A stretch of 64,000 bases of DNA from Cellvibrio japonicus Ueda107. Lineage in GTDB: Bacteria > Pseudomonadota > Gammaproteobacteria > Pseudomonadales > Cellvibrionaceae. The notes below the pieces were generated by a model that searched no databases, was not told the DNA's origin, and saw only the letters and a program-made list of their open reading frames with translations. Positions 28,201 through 37,308 of the stretch are shown here, one piece after another. The stretch's first letter is position 1; the number at the start of each line of letters is the position of its first letter. The position numbers and the translations under genes are program-made. Where the stretch lies: contig NC_010995.1 in assembly GCF_000019225.1 (NCBI RefSeq), forward strand, positions 4,348,501 to 4,412,500. Reading direction: 5' to 3'.

Positions 28201-28329
28201 GAAATCTGCCCGGCGACGGCGATCGATGACCTGCTGAGTCGGCTGCCCCTGATCGTCCAGTTCCCAGTGACGAGCAGGGTACTCGTAGGGCGAGTTGAGT
28301 ATGGGTTGTTCAAAAAATAGATCGGTCAT
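25242..28329 (-). CDS. res: Type III restriction subunit Res, with apparent +1 frameshift near the start
   Basis: DEAD-like helicase plus endonuclease partner of Mod. Walker A ATGAGKTT lies near residue 175, NDEAHH forms motif II, the helicase core ends near LCEQVIGRALRR, and the C-terminal nuclease shows PDYIV...VEIKG (PD-ExK). The true start is ATG 28329 (MTDLFFEQPILNSPYEYPAR, with AGGA upstream), and its 45 first residues match the family. That frame hits a stop at 28174-28176 after 51 codons. Six consecutive G (plus strand 28191-28196) mark the break: with five, the frame continues into PIPKPRKRK and gives 1028 aa. As written, only a TTG at 28313 without a ribosome site opens the long frame. 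Sequencing error, phase variation or inactivation are all possible. Confidence 0.88.
28191..28196. repeat. Homopolymer G6 at the res frameshift
   Basis: Six G on the plus strand (six C in the res message). Removing one base joins the conserved N-terminal segment MTDLFFEQPI... to PIPKPRKRK in one frame. This is the position where the two frames must be joined. Confidence 0.85.
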
Positions 28330-28602
28330 CCTGCTTTCCTAATAATAAGACGCCTTCTTTATGGGGATTGGAGTATAAGAATGGCTTTTCCGTATGTCTA
28401 TTACACCCTGTTAACCTATATTTCTGGCAGCAAATTTCTCAGGCATTTAACGAATAAACAAAGCAGTATTCGTCCAAGCCCGGTTATATCCAATCATGGC
28501 AGACTTGTCGGCAAGCACGAACAATTCATCATAATAAAGCGCATAGCGATTCTGATGCCTTCTGCTATTATCCTTCGATATCTACGCGAAGGACGCCGGC
28601 AC

Positions 28603-30447
28603 ATGTTCGAAAATGCACGCATATTGCTCGTTGACGATACGCCTGAAAATCTGGATATCCTCAGCGCTATTCTCGAAGACCTGGGTTGCCAGTTACTGGT
28701 TGCAACCTCGGGTGAGCGTGCACTGGAATTGGCGACGCGACGCCTGCCGGACCTGGTGCTGCTGGATGTGATGATGCCGGACATGAACGGCTTTGAAGTC
28801 TGCACCCGGCTCAAAGCCGACCTGGCCACCACTGAAATCCCCATCGTCTTTGTCACTGCCCGCACCGAAGATATCAGCCAGGGCTTCCAGGTCGGTGGCG
28901 CAGATTACATCACCAAGCCCATTAATGCCGATGAAGTGCGCGCGCGGGTGAAATACCAGTTGGAACGCCAGGGCATGTTGGCGGAGCTCAAATCCTTTAA
29001 CCGCGAACTGGAAGCCAAGGTGCGCGAGCGCACAGCGGAACTCACCATTGCCAACCGCCAGTTGCGCGAGGAAATCAACGAGCGGCGCTATATGCAGGAT
29101 CGCCTGAATTACCTCGCCACCCACGATTTTGTCACCCGCCTCCACAACCGCAACGCCCTTGAATCCCATGTCTCCGAATTGCTGGCACGCACCCAGTTGC
29201 ACAGCATCAATGCGGCGTTTTTGCTGATTGATATTGATCGCTTCCGCATCGTTAATGAAAGTTGCGGCTGCATTGCCGGCGATGAATTGCTGCGCCAATT
29301 TGCCGATAGTATTACCGGCTTACTGGCGCGCAATGATTTTTTTGCACGCCTGGGCGGCGACAAATTTGCGGTTGTCACCCACTGCGAGGAAGCCGATAAA
29401 GGCGTGGCACTGGCGCAATTGATCCAGCGCCATCTCGAACAATTTACCTTCCAGTGGGAAGACAAGCAGTTCAAGCTGGCCGCCTCCATCGCCTGTGTGC
29501 CCATCACGCGCGAACTGGTGAGTTATGACCAGATCATGCTCGCCGCCGACGAAGTGATTTACGTCGCCAAGCAGGAAGCGCGCGGCAGCATTCGCACCTA
29601 TGACCAGGCCAACCAGCGCAGCAGCCTGCATCGCGACAGCATCAATTGGGCGTCGCGCCTGATCGATGCCCTGCACAATAATTTATTCCGCACCTATTTC
29701 CAGTTGATTGAATACCTGCCTGCATCGCGCGCCGAAGATATTCCCAAAATCCGCCTGGAAATTTTGCTGCGCCTCTGGTCGCCGCAGCAGGAGCGCATAG
29801 TGCCGCCGGGTGATTTTATCGGCCCGGCCGAGCGCCTGCATTTGATTCCCGAACTGGATAAGTGGGTGATCAACCACAGCCTGCAATTGCTGGCGCAATA
29901 CCCGCGCCTGTTTGACCACATCGAATTGGTGTCGATTAATTTATCGGCCTTGTCGATGCGCGAATCCCTGTTTGCGGACTATGTCGTCGGCAAAATCCAG
30001 CAGCACGGTATTCCACCACACAAAATCTGTTTTGAAATTACCGAAACAGCGGCCATCGTCAACATGGATACCGCGCGTCACTTTATGCAGACCCTGCGCG
30101 ACCAGGGCTGCCATTTCGCGCTGGATGATTTCGGTAGCGGTTTTGCATCCTATGCCTATTTGCACCAGTTGATCTTCGACAAAATTAAAATCGACGGTAT
30201 TTTTGTACGCGATATGGACACGGACCAGGCGCACTACGCCATGGTGAAATCCATTATCGAAATGGCCAAGTCACTCGACAAAGAGGTCATCGCCGAATTT
30301 GTGGAAACCCCCGAGGTGGCGCAACTGCTGCGCGAACTGGGTGTGAGCTGGGGCCAGGGTTATTTCCACCACCGTCCCGAAGAATTGAACTATCAAGCCC
30401 TGCAACGCTGTCTGGCGTCGAGTTATGGACTTACTGCGACTGACTGA
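28603..30447 (+). CDS. Response regulator with degenerate GGDEF and EAL domains
   Basis: A 614-aa c-di-GMP protein. An N-terminal receiver domain (ILLVDDTPEN, phosphoacceptor Asp in LLDVMMPDMNG, Lys in ITKPIN) is followed by a coiled linker (about 125-165), a GGDEF domain whose signature reads GGDKF and is probably not a cyclase, and an EAL phosphodiesterase domain. The EAL signature is EILLRL, but the remaining catalytic set is present: INLSALS, FEITET, LDDFGSG, IKIDG, AEFVET and GQGYF. It likely degrades c-di-GMP under control of a sensor kinase. The hybrid kinase gene begins inside its last 23 bases, a probable partner. The ATG at 28603 has AAGGA 9 bases upstream; longer in-frame starts lack homology. 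Confidence 0.9.
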   Translation: MFENARILLVDDTPENLDILSAILEDLGCQLLVATSGERALELATRRLPDLVLLDVMMPDMNGFEVCTRLKADLATTEIPIVFVTARTEDISQGFQVGGADYITKPINADEVRARVKYQLERQGMLAELKSFNRELEAKVRERTAELTIANRQLREEINERRYMQDRLNYLATHDFVTRLHNRNALESHVSELLARTQLHSINAAFLLIDIDRFRIVNESCGCIAGDELLRQFADSITGLLARNDFFARLGGDKFAVVTHCEEADKGVALAQLIQRHLEQFTFQWEDKQFKLAASIACVPITRELVSYDQIMLAADEVIYVAKQEARGSIRTYDQANQRSSLHRDSINWASRLIDALHNNLFRTYFQLIEYLPASRAEDIPKIRLEILLRLWSPQQERIVPPGDFIGPAERLHLIPELDKWVINHSLQLLAQYPRLFDHIELVSINLSALSMRESLFADYVVGKIQQHGIPPHKICFEITETAAIVNMDTARHFMQTLRDQGCHFALDDFGSGFASYAYLHQLIFDKIKIDGIFVRDMDTDQAHYAMVKSIIEMAKSLDKEVIAEFVETPEVAQLLRELGVSWGQGYFHHRPEELNYQALQRCLASSYGLTATD

Positions 30448-33400
30448 TTCCCTGCCACTTCCCCAATCCCTCCGCCTGCTGCTGCTCAACCTGGTGTTGG
30501 TGCTGGCCTATTTGGCCCTGGCCAAATTCGGATTGGGCTGGAGTTCGCTGACCACCGATGTCACCCTGATCTGGCCCGCCGCCGGTCTGGCATTGTTCAG
30601 CATCATGACCTTTGGCCTGCGCGCTGCACCGGGCGTATTGATCGGGTCGGCCAGCACCACGCTGCTACTGCACTTTAACCAACAGGATGTTCCCCTGGGG
30701 CCGGAAAGCCTGCTGGCAACATTGGCCATGAGCAGTGCAGACCTGTTGCAGGTGGTGCTGATCGCCAAACTCAATTCGCAGTTACTGCTGCGCAATAGCC
30801 CGATACGCAGCCGGCGCGTACTGTTTTTCATCGGCTGTGTGCTGTTGTGCTGTGTTTTTTCCGCCTCGGTGGGTGTGGTCAGCCTGTACCAGTTGGGGTT
30901 GTTGAACCTGGGTACCCTGCCCGAGAACTGGCTGACCTGGTGGATGGGGGATTGCATCGGCATGCTGGTGTTCACACCGCTGCTGGCCTGGGCTTTATTG
31001 CCGGGACTGCGCCACCAGGATGCACGGGCCCAGGCATTCTTATTATTAAGCTCCGGCCTGGGTGTGCTGCTACTGCTGGTCGCCACCCTGGGATACCTTG
31101 AGCGCAGTGCCGCCCGGGATCGCTTTGAAGGCGAATCCAACCTGCTGTGGCTGGCCTTGAGCACCCGCCTGAGCGGCAGCCTGCACGACCTGGACCTGGC
31201 TCAACACAACATTACCCTGGGTGGTGCCAGCGATAGGGAATTCCTCCGCCTGGCGCGCAGTCTGCTCGAACATAATCCCTGGCTCAACCATATTGCCTGG
31301 GTGCCTACACAGGCCGGGGAGCAGCTTGAGCCCAGCCTGGCAGCCCTTAACCTGGGCGACAGCCAGATGGTCACCCGCCACAGCACCCGCATTACCCGCG
31401 CCAAACTCGCCCTGGGTCATCCGGGCAACCGCACGGTTATCCTCAATGCCTGGCAACAGCGTGAATTGCGCGCCGGCCCCGTTTATTACGGCGAGCGCGG
31501 CCGGCCGGCCCTGGAAATCTACTCACCGGTAATGACATGTCCCAGCGAACAGCCGTGCAGCCTGCGCGGCCTGCTCAGCGCCCAGCTCAACCTCACTGAG
31601 TGGGCCAGCCAGGCCTTCAGCCCGGAACTGCCAGACCAGTTGCAACTGCTGCTGGTGACCGGCGGTCCTGATCCCCTGCGCTTGCAGTGGCAGCCCGGTG
31701 GCTGGGTCGATGCCAGTCCCGATAGCAACCAGCCAGTTGCCCACCTGCGCTACCAACGCAGCCTGCCGCTGGCCGACCAGACCATGGAAATGATCACCTA
31801 TCACCAGAACCCGCTCTGGTTTGTACCCAGCTGGCTGCAAGTCAGCACCCTGGGCATAGGCCTGGCCTTGATCAGCCTGCTCAGTGCCTATTTGATCACC
31901 CGCCAAAAACACCAGGATTTGCTCATGCGCAACCAGTCGCGCCTGCAAGAGGAAATCCATATCAGCACCCAGGCCTTGCGCAAAGCCAATGACTGGTTGC
32001 TCAAGGAGGTGGAACAGCGCCAGCAAACGCAGGAACAGCTGGAGTCATCCCAGGAGGTACTGCGCCGCCGGGAGCAGGAATTGCGCAGCCTGCTCGACAA
32101 TATTCCCGACCCCATCTGGCTCAAGGACATCGAGGGCCATTACCTCAACTGCAACCGCGCTTTCGCGCAATTACTGGGCAAAACCGAGCAGGAGATTGTC
32201 GGCAAACGCGAGCATGAACTGGTCAGCGCTGATATTGCCCAGGTCTTCCGCCGCAATGACCGCGTCGCCCTGGGCAGCGCCGGCCCCCATCGCCATGAAC
32301 AATGGCTGGTTGCCGCCGATGGCCGCCTGCACATGCTCGACACCCTGAAGGTGGCGGTGCGCGATGCCGACAACCAGACGTATGGCATCCTCGGGATCGG
32401 CCGCGATATTACCGACAAGCACGAATTGATCAGCGAGTTGGAAAAATTCAAACGCTTTGCGGAATTCTCTGCCCAGGGTTTCGGCATCGCCAGCCTTAAG
32501 GGCGAGACCCTCTACATGAACCCGAGTATGCGCCGCATGCTCAGTGACCGCAGCACCAATGAGGACGATTTCAAACAGCAATTCTGGCTGTACTATCCCC
32601 CGGAATTGCAGGTGCGGGTGCGCGACGACATTTTTCCCAAGGTCGTTGAGCAGGGTCACTGGCAGGGCGAACTGGCCGCGCTCCACGCCGATGGCAGTGA
32701 CTTCCCCACCCAGGAAACCTTCTTTGTCATCCGCGACGACCAGGGCAAACCCCAGTACATCGGCAATGTCATGACCGATATTTCGGCCCAAAAGGAAACC
32801 GAGGCCGAACTCTCCCAGGCCAAGGAGGCCGCGGAAGAAGCCGCACGGGCCAAGAGCCGCTTCCTCGCCAATATGAGCCACGAGATCCGCACGCCGCTCA
32901 ATGCGGTGCTGGGCTACACCCAGTTGCTGATGCGCGACCCGCAGCTGGCAGGCAACCAGCGCGAGCGCCTGCAACTCATCCTCAATGCCAGCCAGCGGCT
33001 GCTGGGTTTGATCAACGACGTCCTCGACCTGTCCAAAATCGAATCCGGTGCACTCAACCTGCGCCAGGACTATTTCGATCTGCACCAGGAGATGCAGGAA
33101 ATTCACGCCATCATCGCCGAGCGGGCCAACGCCAAGGGCTTGTCCCTGGGCCTGGAGATCGACTTTCCAGCGCCCAACATTGTGCGCGGCGACCGGCAAA
33201 AACTGGGGCAGATACTGCTCAACCTGCTGGGCAACGCGGTTAAGTTTACCCACCAGGGCAGTGTCAACCTGATGCTGACCCGCCACGGTGACTGGGTTGA
33301 TTTTGTGATCAGCGACACCGGCCCCGGCATAGCGCCCCAGGAACTGGAACAGCTGTTCTCCGCTTTCCGCCAGGGACAGGCTGGACAGGACAGCGGCGGC

Positions 33401-34207
33401 ACCGGCCTGGGCCTGACCCTGTCGCGCCACCTGGCCCAGGGCATGGGCGGCAGCCTGGAGCTAACCAGCCAACTGGGTGAAGGCACCCGCGCCCACCTGC
33501 GCCTGCCACTGCCCAGCGAAGCCCTGACGCGCCACAACAGCGACAAGCCAAATACCATTGTGCGCCTTGCCCCCGGGAGCCATTGCCATGTGTTGGTGGT
33601 GGAAGACGACCAGGCCAGTGCCGATGTGCTGGTGAGTTTGCTGGAGCAATTGGGCTGCACCACCCGCTGTGCCTACAACGGCCGCGAGGGCATCGACTGG
33701 TGTGCACAGGAAAGGTTCGACATCATCTTTACCGATATCCGCATGCCCGATGTCAACGGCCTGGAGATGCTGCGCCAGCTGCGCCGGCAGGCGGACTTCG
33801 TCACCCCCCTGGTAGCCGTCTCGGCTTCCAGCCTGGAACACGAGCGCACCTATTACCTGGCCCAGGGATTTCACGATTTCATTGGCAAGCCTTACGGCTT
33901 TGAAGAGATTTTTAGCGCGCTCCAACAACACAGTGGCGCCCGCTTCGAGGCACCGGAGCCAGCCCCATCCCAGCCCCTGGTGTACCAGGACGATCCCATC
34001 AACTTCAACCTGGCAGGCCAATCCCTGCAACAAATCCGGCAAACGGCAGCCAGTGGCGATATGAGCCTGTGTAAGAAGCTGGCCAACCAACTATCCGCCG
34101 ACCTGTTAGGCCAGCAGCGACACCAGCAGTTACTGGCTGCCATCAAGCAATACGACCTGGAAAGGGTGGAGGCGCTGGTGAACAGTTGGTTGGATGGCAG
34201 CCGCTAG
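30425..34207 (+). CDS. MASE1/CHASE/PAS hybrid sensor histidine kinase with receiver domain
   Basis: A 1260-aa membrane sensor. The N-terminal MASE1 block (about 10-225, with IWPAAGLALF) has multiple membrane helices. A CHASE-like periplasmic domain follows (about 230-460), then a membrane helix near 475-495, a coiled coil, two PAS domains (about 545-785), HisKA with SHEIRTPLNAVLGY, HATPase_c with N, G1 and G2 boxes (NLLGNAVKFT, ISDTGPGIAP, GGTGLGLTL), and a receiver with FTDIRMPDVNG. The tail lacks a clear Hpt site. Its ATG overlaps the preceding REC-EAL gene by 23 bases, so the two are cotranscribed and probably form a phosphorelay controlling c-di-GMP. It converges with dtd, with only three bases between stops. 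Confidence 0.92.
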   Translation: MDLLRLTDSLPLPQSLRLLLLNLVLVLAYLALAKFGLGWSSLTTDVTLIWPAAGLALFSIMTFGLRAAPGVLIGSASTTLLLHFNQQDVPLGPESLLATLAMSSADLLQVVLIAKLNSQLLLRNSPIRSRRVLFFIGCVLLCCVFSASVGVVSLYQLGLLNLGTLPENWLTWWMGDCIGMLVFTPLLAWALLPGLRHQDARAQAFLLLSSGLGVLLLLVATLGYLERSAARDRFEGESNLLWLALSTRLSGSLHDLDLAQHNITLGGASDREFLRLARSLLEHNPWLNHIAWVPTQAGEQLEPSLAALNLGDSQMVTRHSTRITRAKLALGHPGNRTVILNAWQQRELRAGPVYYGERGRPALEIYSPVMTCPSEQPCSLRGLLSAQLNLTEWASQAFSPELPDQLQLLLVTGGPDPLRLQWQPGGWVDASPDSNQPVAHLRYQRSLPLADQTMEMITYHQNPLWFVPSWLQVSTLGIGLALISLLSAYLITRQKHQDLLMRNQSRLQEEIHISTQALRKANDWLLKEVEQRQQTQEQLESSQEVLRRREQELRSLLDNIPDPIWLKDIEGHYLNCNRAFAQLLGKTEQEIVGKREHELVSADIAQVFRRNDRVALGSAGPHRHEQWLVAADGRLHMLDTLKVAVRDADNQTYGILGIGRDITDKHELISELEKFKRFAEFSAQGFGIASLKGETLYMNPSMRRMLSDRSTNEDDFKQQFWLYYPPELQVRVRDDIFPKVVEQGHWQGELAALHADGSDFPTQETFFVIRDDQGKPQYIGNVMTDISAQKETEAELSQAKEAAEEAARAKSRFLANMSHEIRTPLNAVLGYTQLLMRDPQLAGNQRERLQLILNASQRLLGLINDVLDLSKIESGALNLRQDYFDLHQEMQEIHAIIAERANAKGLSLGLEIDFPAPNIVRGDRQKLGQILLNLLGNAVKFTHQGSVNLMLTRHGDWVDFVISDTGPGIAPQELEQLFSAFRQGQAGQDSGGTGLGLTLSRHLAQGMGGSLELTSQLGEGTRAHLRLPLPSEALTRHNSDKPNTIVRLAPGSHCHVLVVEDDQASADVLVSLLEQLGCTTRCAYNGREGIDWCAQERFDIIFTDIRMPDVNGLEMLRQLRRQADFVTPLVAVSASSLEHERTYYLAQGFHDFIGKPYGFEEIFSALQQHSGARFEAPEPAPSQPLVYQDDPINFNLAGQSLQQIRQTAASGDMSLCKKLANQLSADLLGQQRHQQLLAAIKQYDLERVEALVNSWLDGSR

Positions 34208-34210
34208 CAG

Positions 34211-34651
34211 TCAGTCCATTTCCAGCATAAAGGTCACAGGCCCATCGTTTACCAGGCTAACCTGCATGTCGGCGGCAAAGATTCCGGTAGCAACCTTGGC
34301 ATGGCGGCTGCGCAGCTGCGTAACGAAATAATCATAGAGCTGCTGCGCCTGCGCCGGTGGCGCAGCCGAGGAAAAACTGGGGCGCAGGCCTTTTTTGGTA
34401 TCCGCCGCCAGGGTGAATTGCGACACCACCAGGATGCCGCCATCCACCTGCTGCAGGTTGCAATTCATCCTGTTGTCGGCATCGGCAAAGAGGCGGTAGG
34501 CGAGCAATTTGTCGATCAGCTTATCAGCACTTGCCTCAGTGTCGGTTTTCTGGATACCGAGCAACAACAGCATGCCCTGATCAATTTCACCCACCACTTG
34601 CTGATCAACCTCCACCGAGGCGCGCCTGACGCGCTGGATCAAACCTAACAT
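34211..34651 (-). CDS. dtd: D-aminoacyl-tRNA deacylase
   Basis: A 146-aa housekeeping editing enzyme that hydrolyses D-aminoacyl-tRNA (and Gly-tRNA-Ala). Family motifs are intact: SQFTLAADTKKGLRPSF (the SQxxL site) and the NDGPVTFMLE near the C-terminus (the cross-subunit Gly-cisPro type motif region). The N-terminus MLGLIQRVRRASVEV is typical. Its ATG overlaps the pip stop by one base (TGATG). Confidence 0.97.
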   Translation of the reverse strand: MLGLIQRVRRASVEVDQQVVGEIDQGMLLLLGIQKTDTEASADKLIDKLLAYRLFADADNRMNCNLQQVDGGILVVSQFTLAADTKKGLRPSFSSAAPPAQAQQLYDYFVTQLRSRHAKVATGIFAADMQVSLVNDGPVTFMLEMD

Positions 34652-35625
34652 CAGGCAGTCTGGTCGCCGTTGTCTTTGCGCAGGCGCCTGGCCATGTCAT
34701 CGGTTGCGCGGATAAGCGCATCCACAATCCCCGGTTCGCGCGAGGCATGGCCCGCCTCACGGATAATCTGCAATTCCGAATCCGGCCATGACTTGTGCAG
34801 GGCATAGGCGTTATCGAGCGGACAGATCACATCGTAACGGCCATGCACAATCACACCGGGAATACCGGCGAGGCGATGGGCATTGTTAATAATCTGGTTG
34901 GCTTCCAGGAAGCTGTCATTCACGAAGTAATGGGCTTCGATACGCGCCAGTGACAGGGCGCGATGGGGCTCGGTGAAAGAATCCACCAGGTCCTGGCAGG
35001 GTTTCAGGGTCGCGGTGCGGCCCTCCCAGCAGGACCAGGCCTTGGCGGCAGCCATTTGCTGGATCTGGTTTTCCCCGATCAGTTGGCGGTGATAGGCATT
35101 GAGCAGATTGCCGCGCTCTTCCTCGGGAATCTGCTGCACAAAACTGTCCCAGTAATCGGGGAAGAGCCGGCTGGCGCCGTCCTGGTAAAACCAGTGAATA
35201 TCTTCGCGGCGGCACAGGAAGATACCGCGCAGGATCAAACCCAACACGCGCTCGGGATAGGTCTCGGCATACACCAGGCTCAGCGTCGATCCCCAGGAGC
35301 CGCCGAACAATACCCACTTGTCGATACCCAGGTGTTCGCGGATGGTTTCCATATCCTCCACCAGCTTTTGGGTGGTGTTGCTCTCCAGCGATGCATGGGG
35401 GCGCGAGCGACCGGCACCGCGCTGGTCAAACAGGACGATGCGGTATACCTCGGGATCAAAGAAACGGCGGTCGTATTTGCCACAGCCGGCACCTGGCCCG
35501 CCGTGCACAAACAACACCGGAATACCCTGGGGATTTCCGGATTCATCAACGTAGAGTTCGTGGGGCGCTTCAACAGCAATCTGGTGACGTTGGTAGGGTT
35601 TTATCTCGGGGTAAAAAGTCTGCAT
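34651..35625 (-). CDS. pip: Proline iminopeptidase
   Basis: A 324-aa alpha/beta hydrolase (peptidase family S33) that removes N-terminal proline. The oxyanion motif HGGPGAGCG, the nucleophile elbow GGSWGS with its serine, and the late VHGRYDVICP (Asp) and AGHASREPG (His) complete the triad. The length is normal. It forms a two-gene unit with dtd downstream, and it is divergent from the WYL regulator across a 250-base gap that must hold both promoters. Confidence 0.96.
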   Translation of the reverse strand: MQTFYPEIKPYQRHQIAVEAPHELYVDESGNPQGIPVLFVHGGPGAGCGKYDRRFFDPEVYRIVLFDQRGAGRSRPHASLESNTTQKLVEDMETIREHLGIDKWVLFGGSWGSTLSLVYAETYPERVLGLILRGIFLCRREDIHWFYQDGASRLFPDYWDSFVQQIPEEERGNLLNAYHRQLIGENQIQQMAAAKAWSCWEGRTATLKPCQDLVDSFTEPHRALSLARIEAHYFVNDSFLEANQIINNAHRLAGIPGVIVHGRYDVICPLDNAYALHKSWPDSELQIIREAGHASREPGIVDALIRATDDMARRLRKDNGDQTA

Positions 35626-35875
35626 AAACGCGCCTTGTTACAAAGAAAGGGCCTCGTGGGAGGACGTCCACTAAAGGTAGCACAGGGGGCCGGAGTGACG
35701 CCGTATTTTCGCCGAGCCGGCACCGATTGCAAGCGCAAACTGCCAAGTTGCGCAGGCAATTCCGCACAAACCCCGACTGCCAAACGGTGGCTAACCATAG
35801 GCTTGAGCAAGCCTCCTGACATAAACTGTCAGCAGCGGCCTATACCTTGTGCACCTCACCCCAGGGATTCCACCT

Positions 35876-36610
35876 ATGCATCGCGCCGAACGCCTTTTCC
35901 AGCTCACCACCCTGCTGCGCAACCGCCGCACCGTGCTCACAGCCAGGCAGCTGAGCGAACACCTGCAGGTGTCGGAGCGCACTATCTATCGCGACATACA
36001 GTCGCTCAGCCTGTCCGGTGTACCCATTGAGGGCGAGGCCGGCGTGGGCTATCGCCTGTCCCACCGCTACCAATTGCCACCGCTGATGTTCGACCGCGAG
36101 GAAGTAGAAGCCCTGCTGCTGGGGGCGCGCATGGTGAGCGGCTGGGGCGATATGGATATGGCGCGCCATGCCAACCAGGCAATCCAGAAAATCCTGGCGG
36201 TACTGCCCGACCACCTGCGCCACAGCGATGAAACCCTGCCACTGCTGGTGCCCAACATGGAGGAGGTGCAGCGCTATTACACCGCCCACAGCCAAACCAT
36301 CCGCGCGGCAATCCGCATCCACCAGCGCCTGCGCATTGACTACATTCGCGCCGACGAGGAGCGCTCCAGCCGGGTGATTGAGCCCCTGGGGCTGATCTTC
36401 TGGGGCAAGGTGTGGACCCTGGTAGCCTGGTGCCAATTGCGCGAGGACTACCGCACCTTCCGCCTCGACCGTATCCAGTCCCTGGACATGACCGGTGAAA
36501 CCTTCGCTACCCACGAACAGAAAAGCCTGAAACACTTCCTGCACATCATGAAAGCAAGGCATGAGCAGGATTGTGACAAGGCCCCATCCAACCCACAGGA
36601 ACCGCTATGA
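35876..36610 (+). CDS. HTH/WYL-domain transcriptional regulator (YafY type)
   Basis: A 244-aa regulator: N-terminal HTH_11 winged helix (RLFQLTTLLRNRR, then SEHLQVSERTIYRDIQSL), the linker GYRLSHRYQLPPL, and a C-terminal WYL domain (about 140-235) ending in FRLDRIQSL. WYL domains sense ligands, often nucleic acids or nucleotides. The ATG at 35876 (MHRAERLFQL) fits the family. The stop overlaps the start of tag as ATGA, suggesting it may control that DNA-repair gene or respond to the same stress. Confidence 0.9.
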   Translation: MHRAERLFQLTTLLRNRRTVLTARQLSEHLQVSERTIYRDIQSLSLSGVPIEGEAGVGYRLSHRYQLPPLMFDREEVEALLLGARMVSGWGDMDMARHANQAIQKILAVLPDHLRHSDETLPLLVPNMEEVQRYYTAHSQTIRAAIRIHQRLRIDYIRADEERSSRVIEPLGLIFWGKVWTLVAWCQLREDYRTFRLDRIQSLDMTGETFATHEQKSLKHFLHIMKARHEQDCDKAPSNPQEPL

Positions 36611-37239
36611 GTAGATTATCGGCACCACATGACACGCCAACCCGCTGCAGCTGGTGCGGTGATGACCCGCTCTATGTTGCCTACCACGATAAAGAGTGGG
36701 GCGTTCCGCTCCACGACGAGCAAAAACTGTTTGAATTCCTGCTACTCGAAGGTGTCCAGGCCGGATTGTCCTGGATTACCGTACTGCGCAAGCGCGAAGC
36801 CTATCGCATTGCCTTCGATAACTTTGATCCGGAAAAGATTGCGCGCTATACCCCGGCAAAAGTCGAAAAACTGATGCAAAACCAAGGCATTATTCGCAAT
36901 CGCCTGAAAATCGAGAGCGCGATCCATAACGCCAAGGTCTATCTGGCCATGAAGAAAAATGGCGAGAGCCTCAATGAGTTTTTGTGGAGCTTTGTCGATG
37001 GCAAACCAATTCAAAATAAACTGCGCGGGATACAGGACGCTGTAGCCACTACGCCGGAATCCGACGCCATGAGCAAGGCCCTGAAAAAGAAAGGCTTCAA
37101 GTTTGTCGGCAGTACGATTTGCTACGCCCTGATGCAAGCAGCCGGGATGGTTAATGACCATTTTATTACCTGCTTCCGCTACCGGGCCTGTGCCGACCTC
37201 GCCAGCGGGGACAAACGCAAAACCCGCACAGCGCGTTAA
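36607..37239 (+). CDS. tag: DNA-3-methyladenine glycosylase I
   Basis: A 210-aa base-excision repair glycosylase removing 3-methyladenine. Zn-binding residues are visible: Cys in RCSWCG with His in YHDKEWG, and the C-terminal His and Cys in NDHFITCFRY. The family blocks KLFEFLLLEGVQAGLSW and FKFVGSTICYALMQAAGMVNDH are intact. It is coupled to the WYL regulator by ATGA overlap. Confidence 0.96.
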   Translation: MSRLSAPHDTPTRCSWCGDDPLYVAYHDKEWGVPLHDEQKLFEFLLLEGVQAGLSWITVLRKREAYRIAFDNFDPEKIARYTPAKVEKLMQNQGIIRNRLKIESAIHNAKVYLAMKKNGESLNEFLWSFVDGKPIQNKLRGIQDAVATTPESDAMSKALKKKGFKFVGSTICYALMQAAGMVNDHFITCFRYRACADLASGDKRKTRTAR

Positions 37240-37308
37240 CACTCCTTGAATTGCCCGCACCGGACGCCCTTGCTACCCTGCGGCAAATTCCCTTAAGGAG
37301 ACTCTCCC

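Noticed and set aside
32171..33430. 419-codon minus-strand frame inside the hybrid kinase gene
   Set aside because: It lies opposite PAS, HisKA and HATPase motifs that are intact on the plus strand; an antisense artefact of GC-rich codons.
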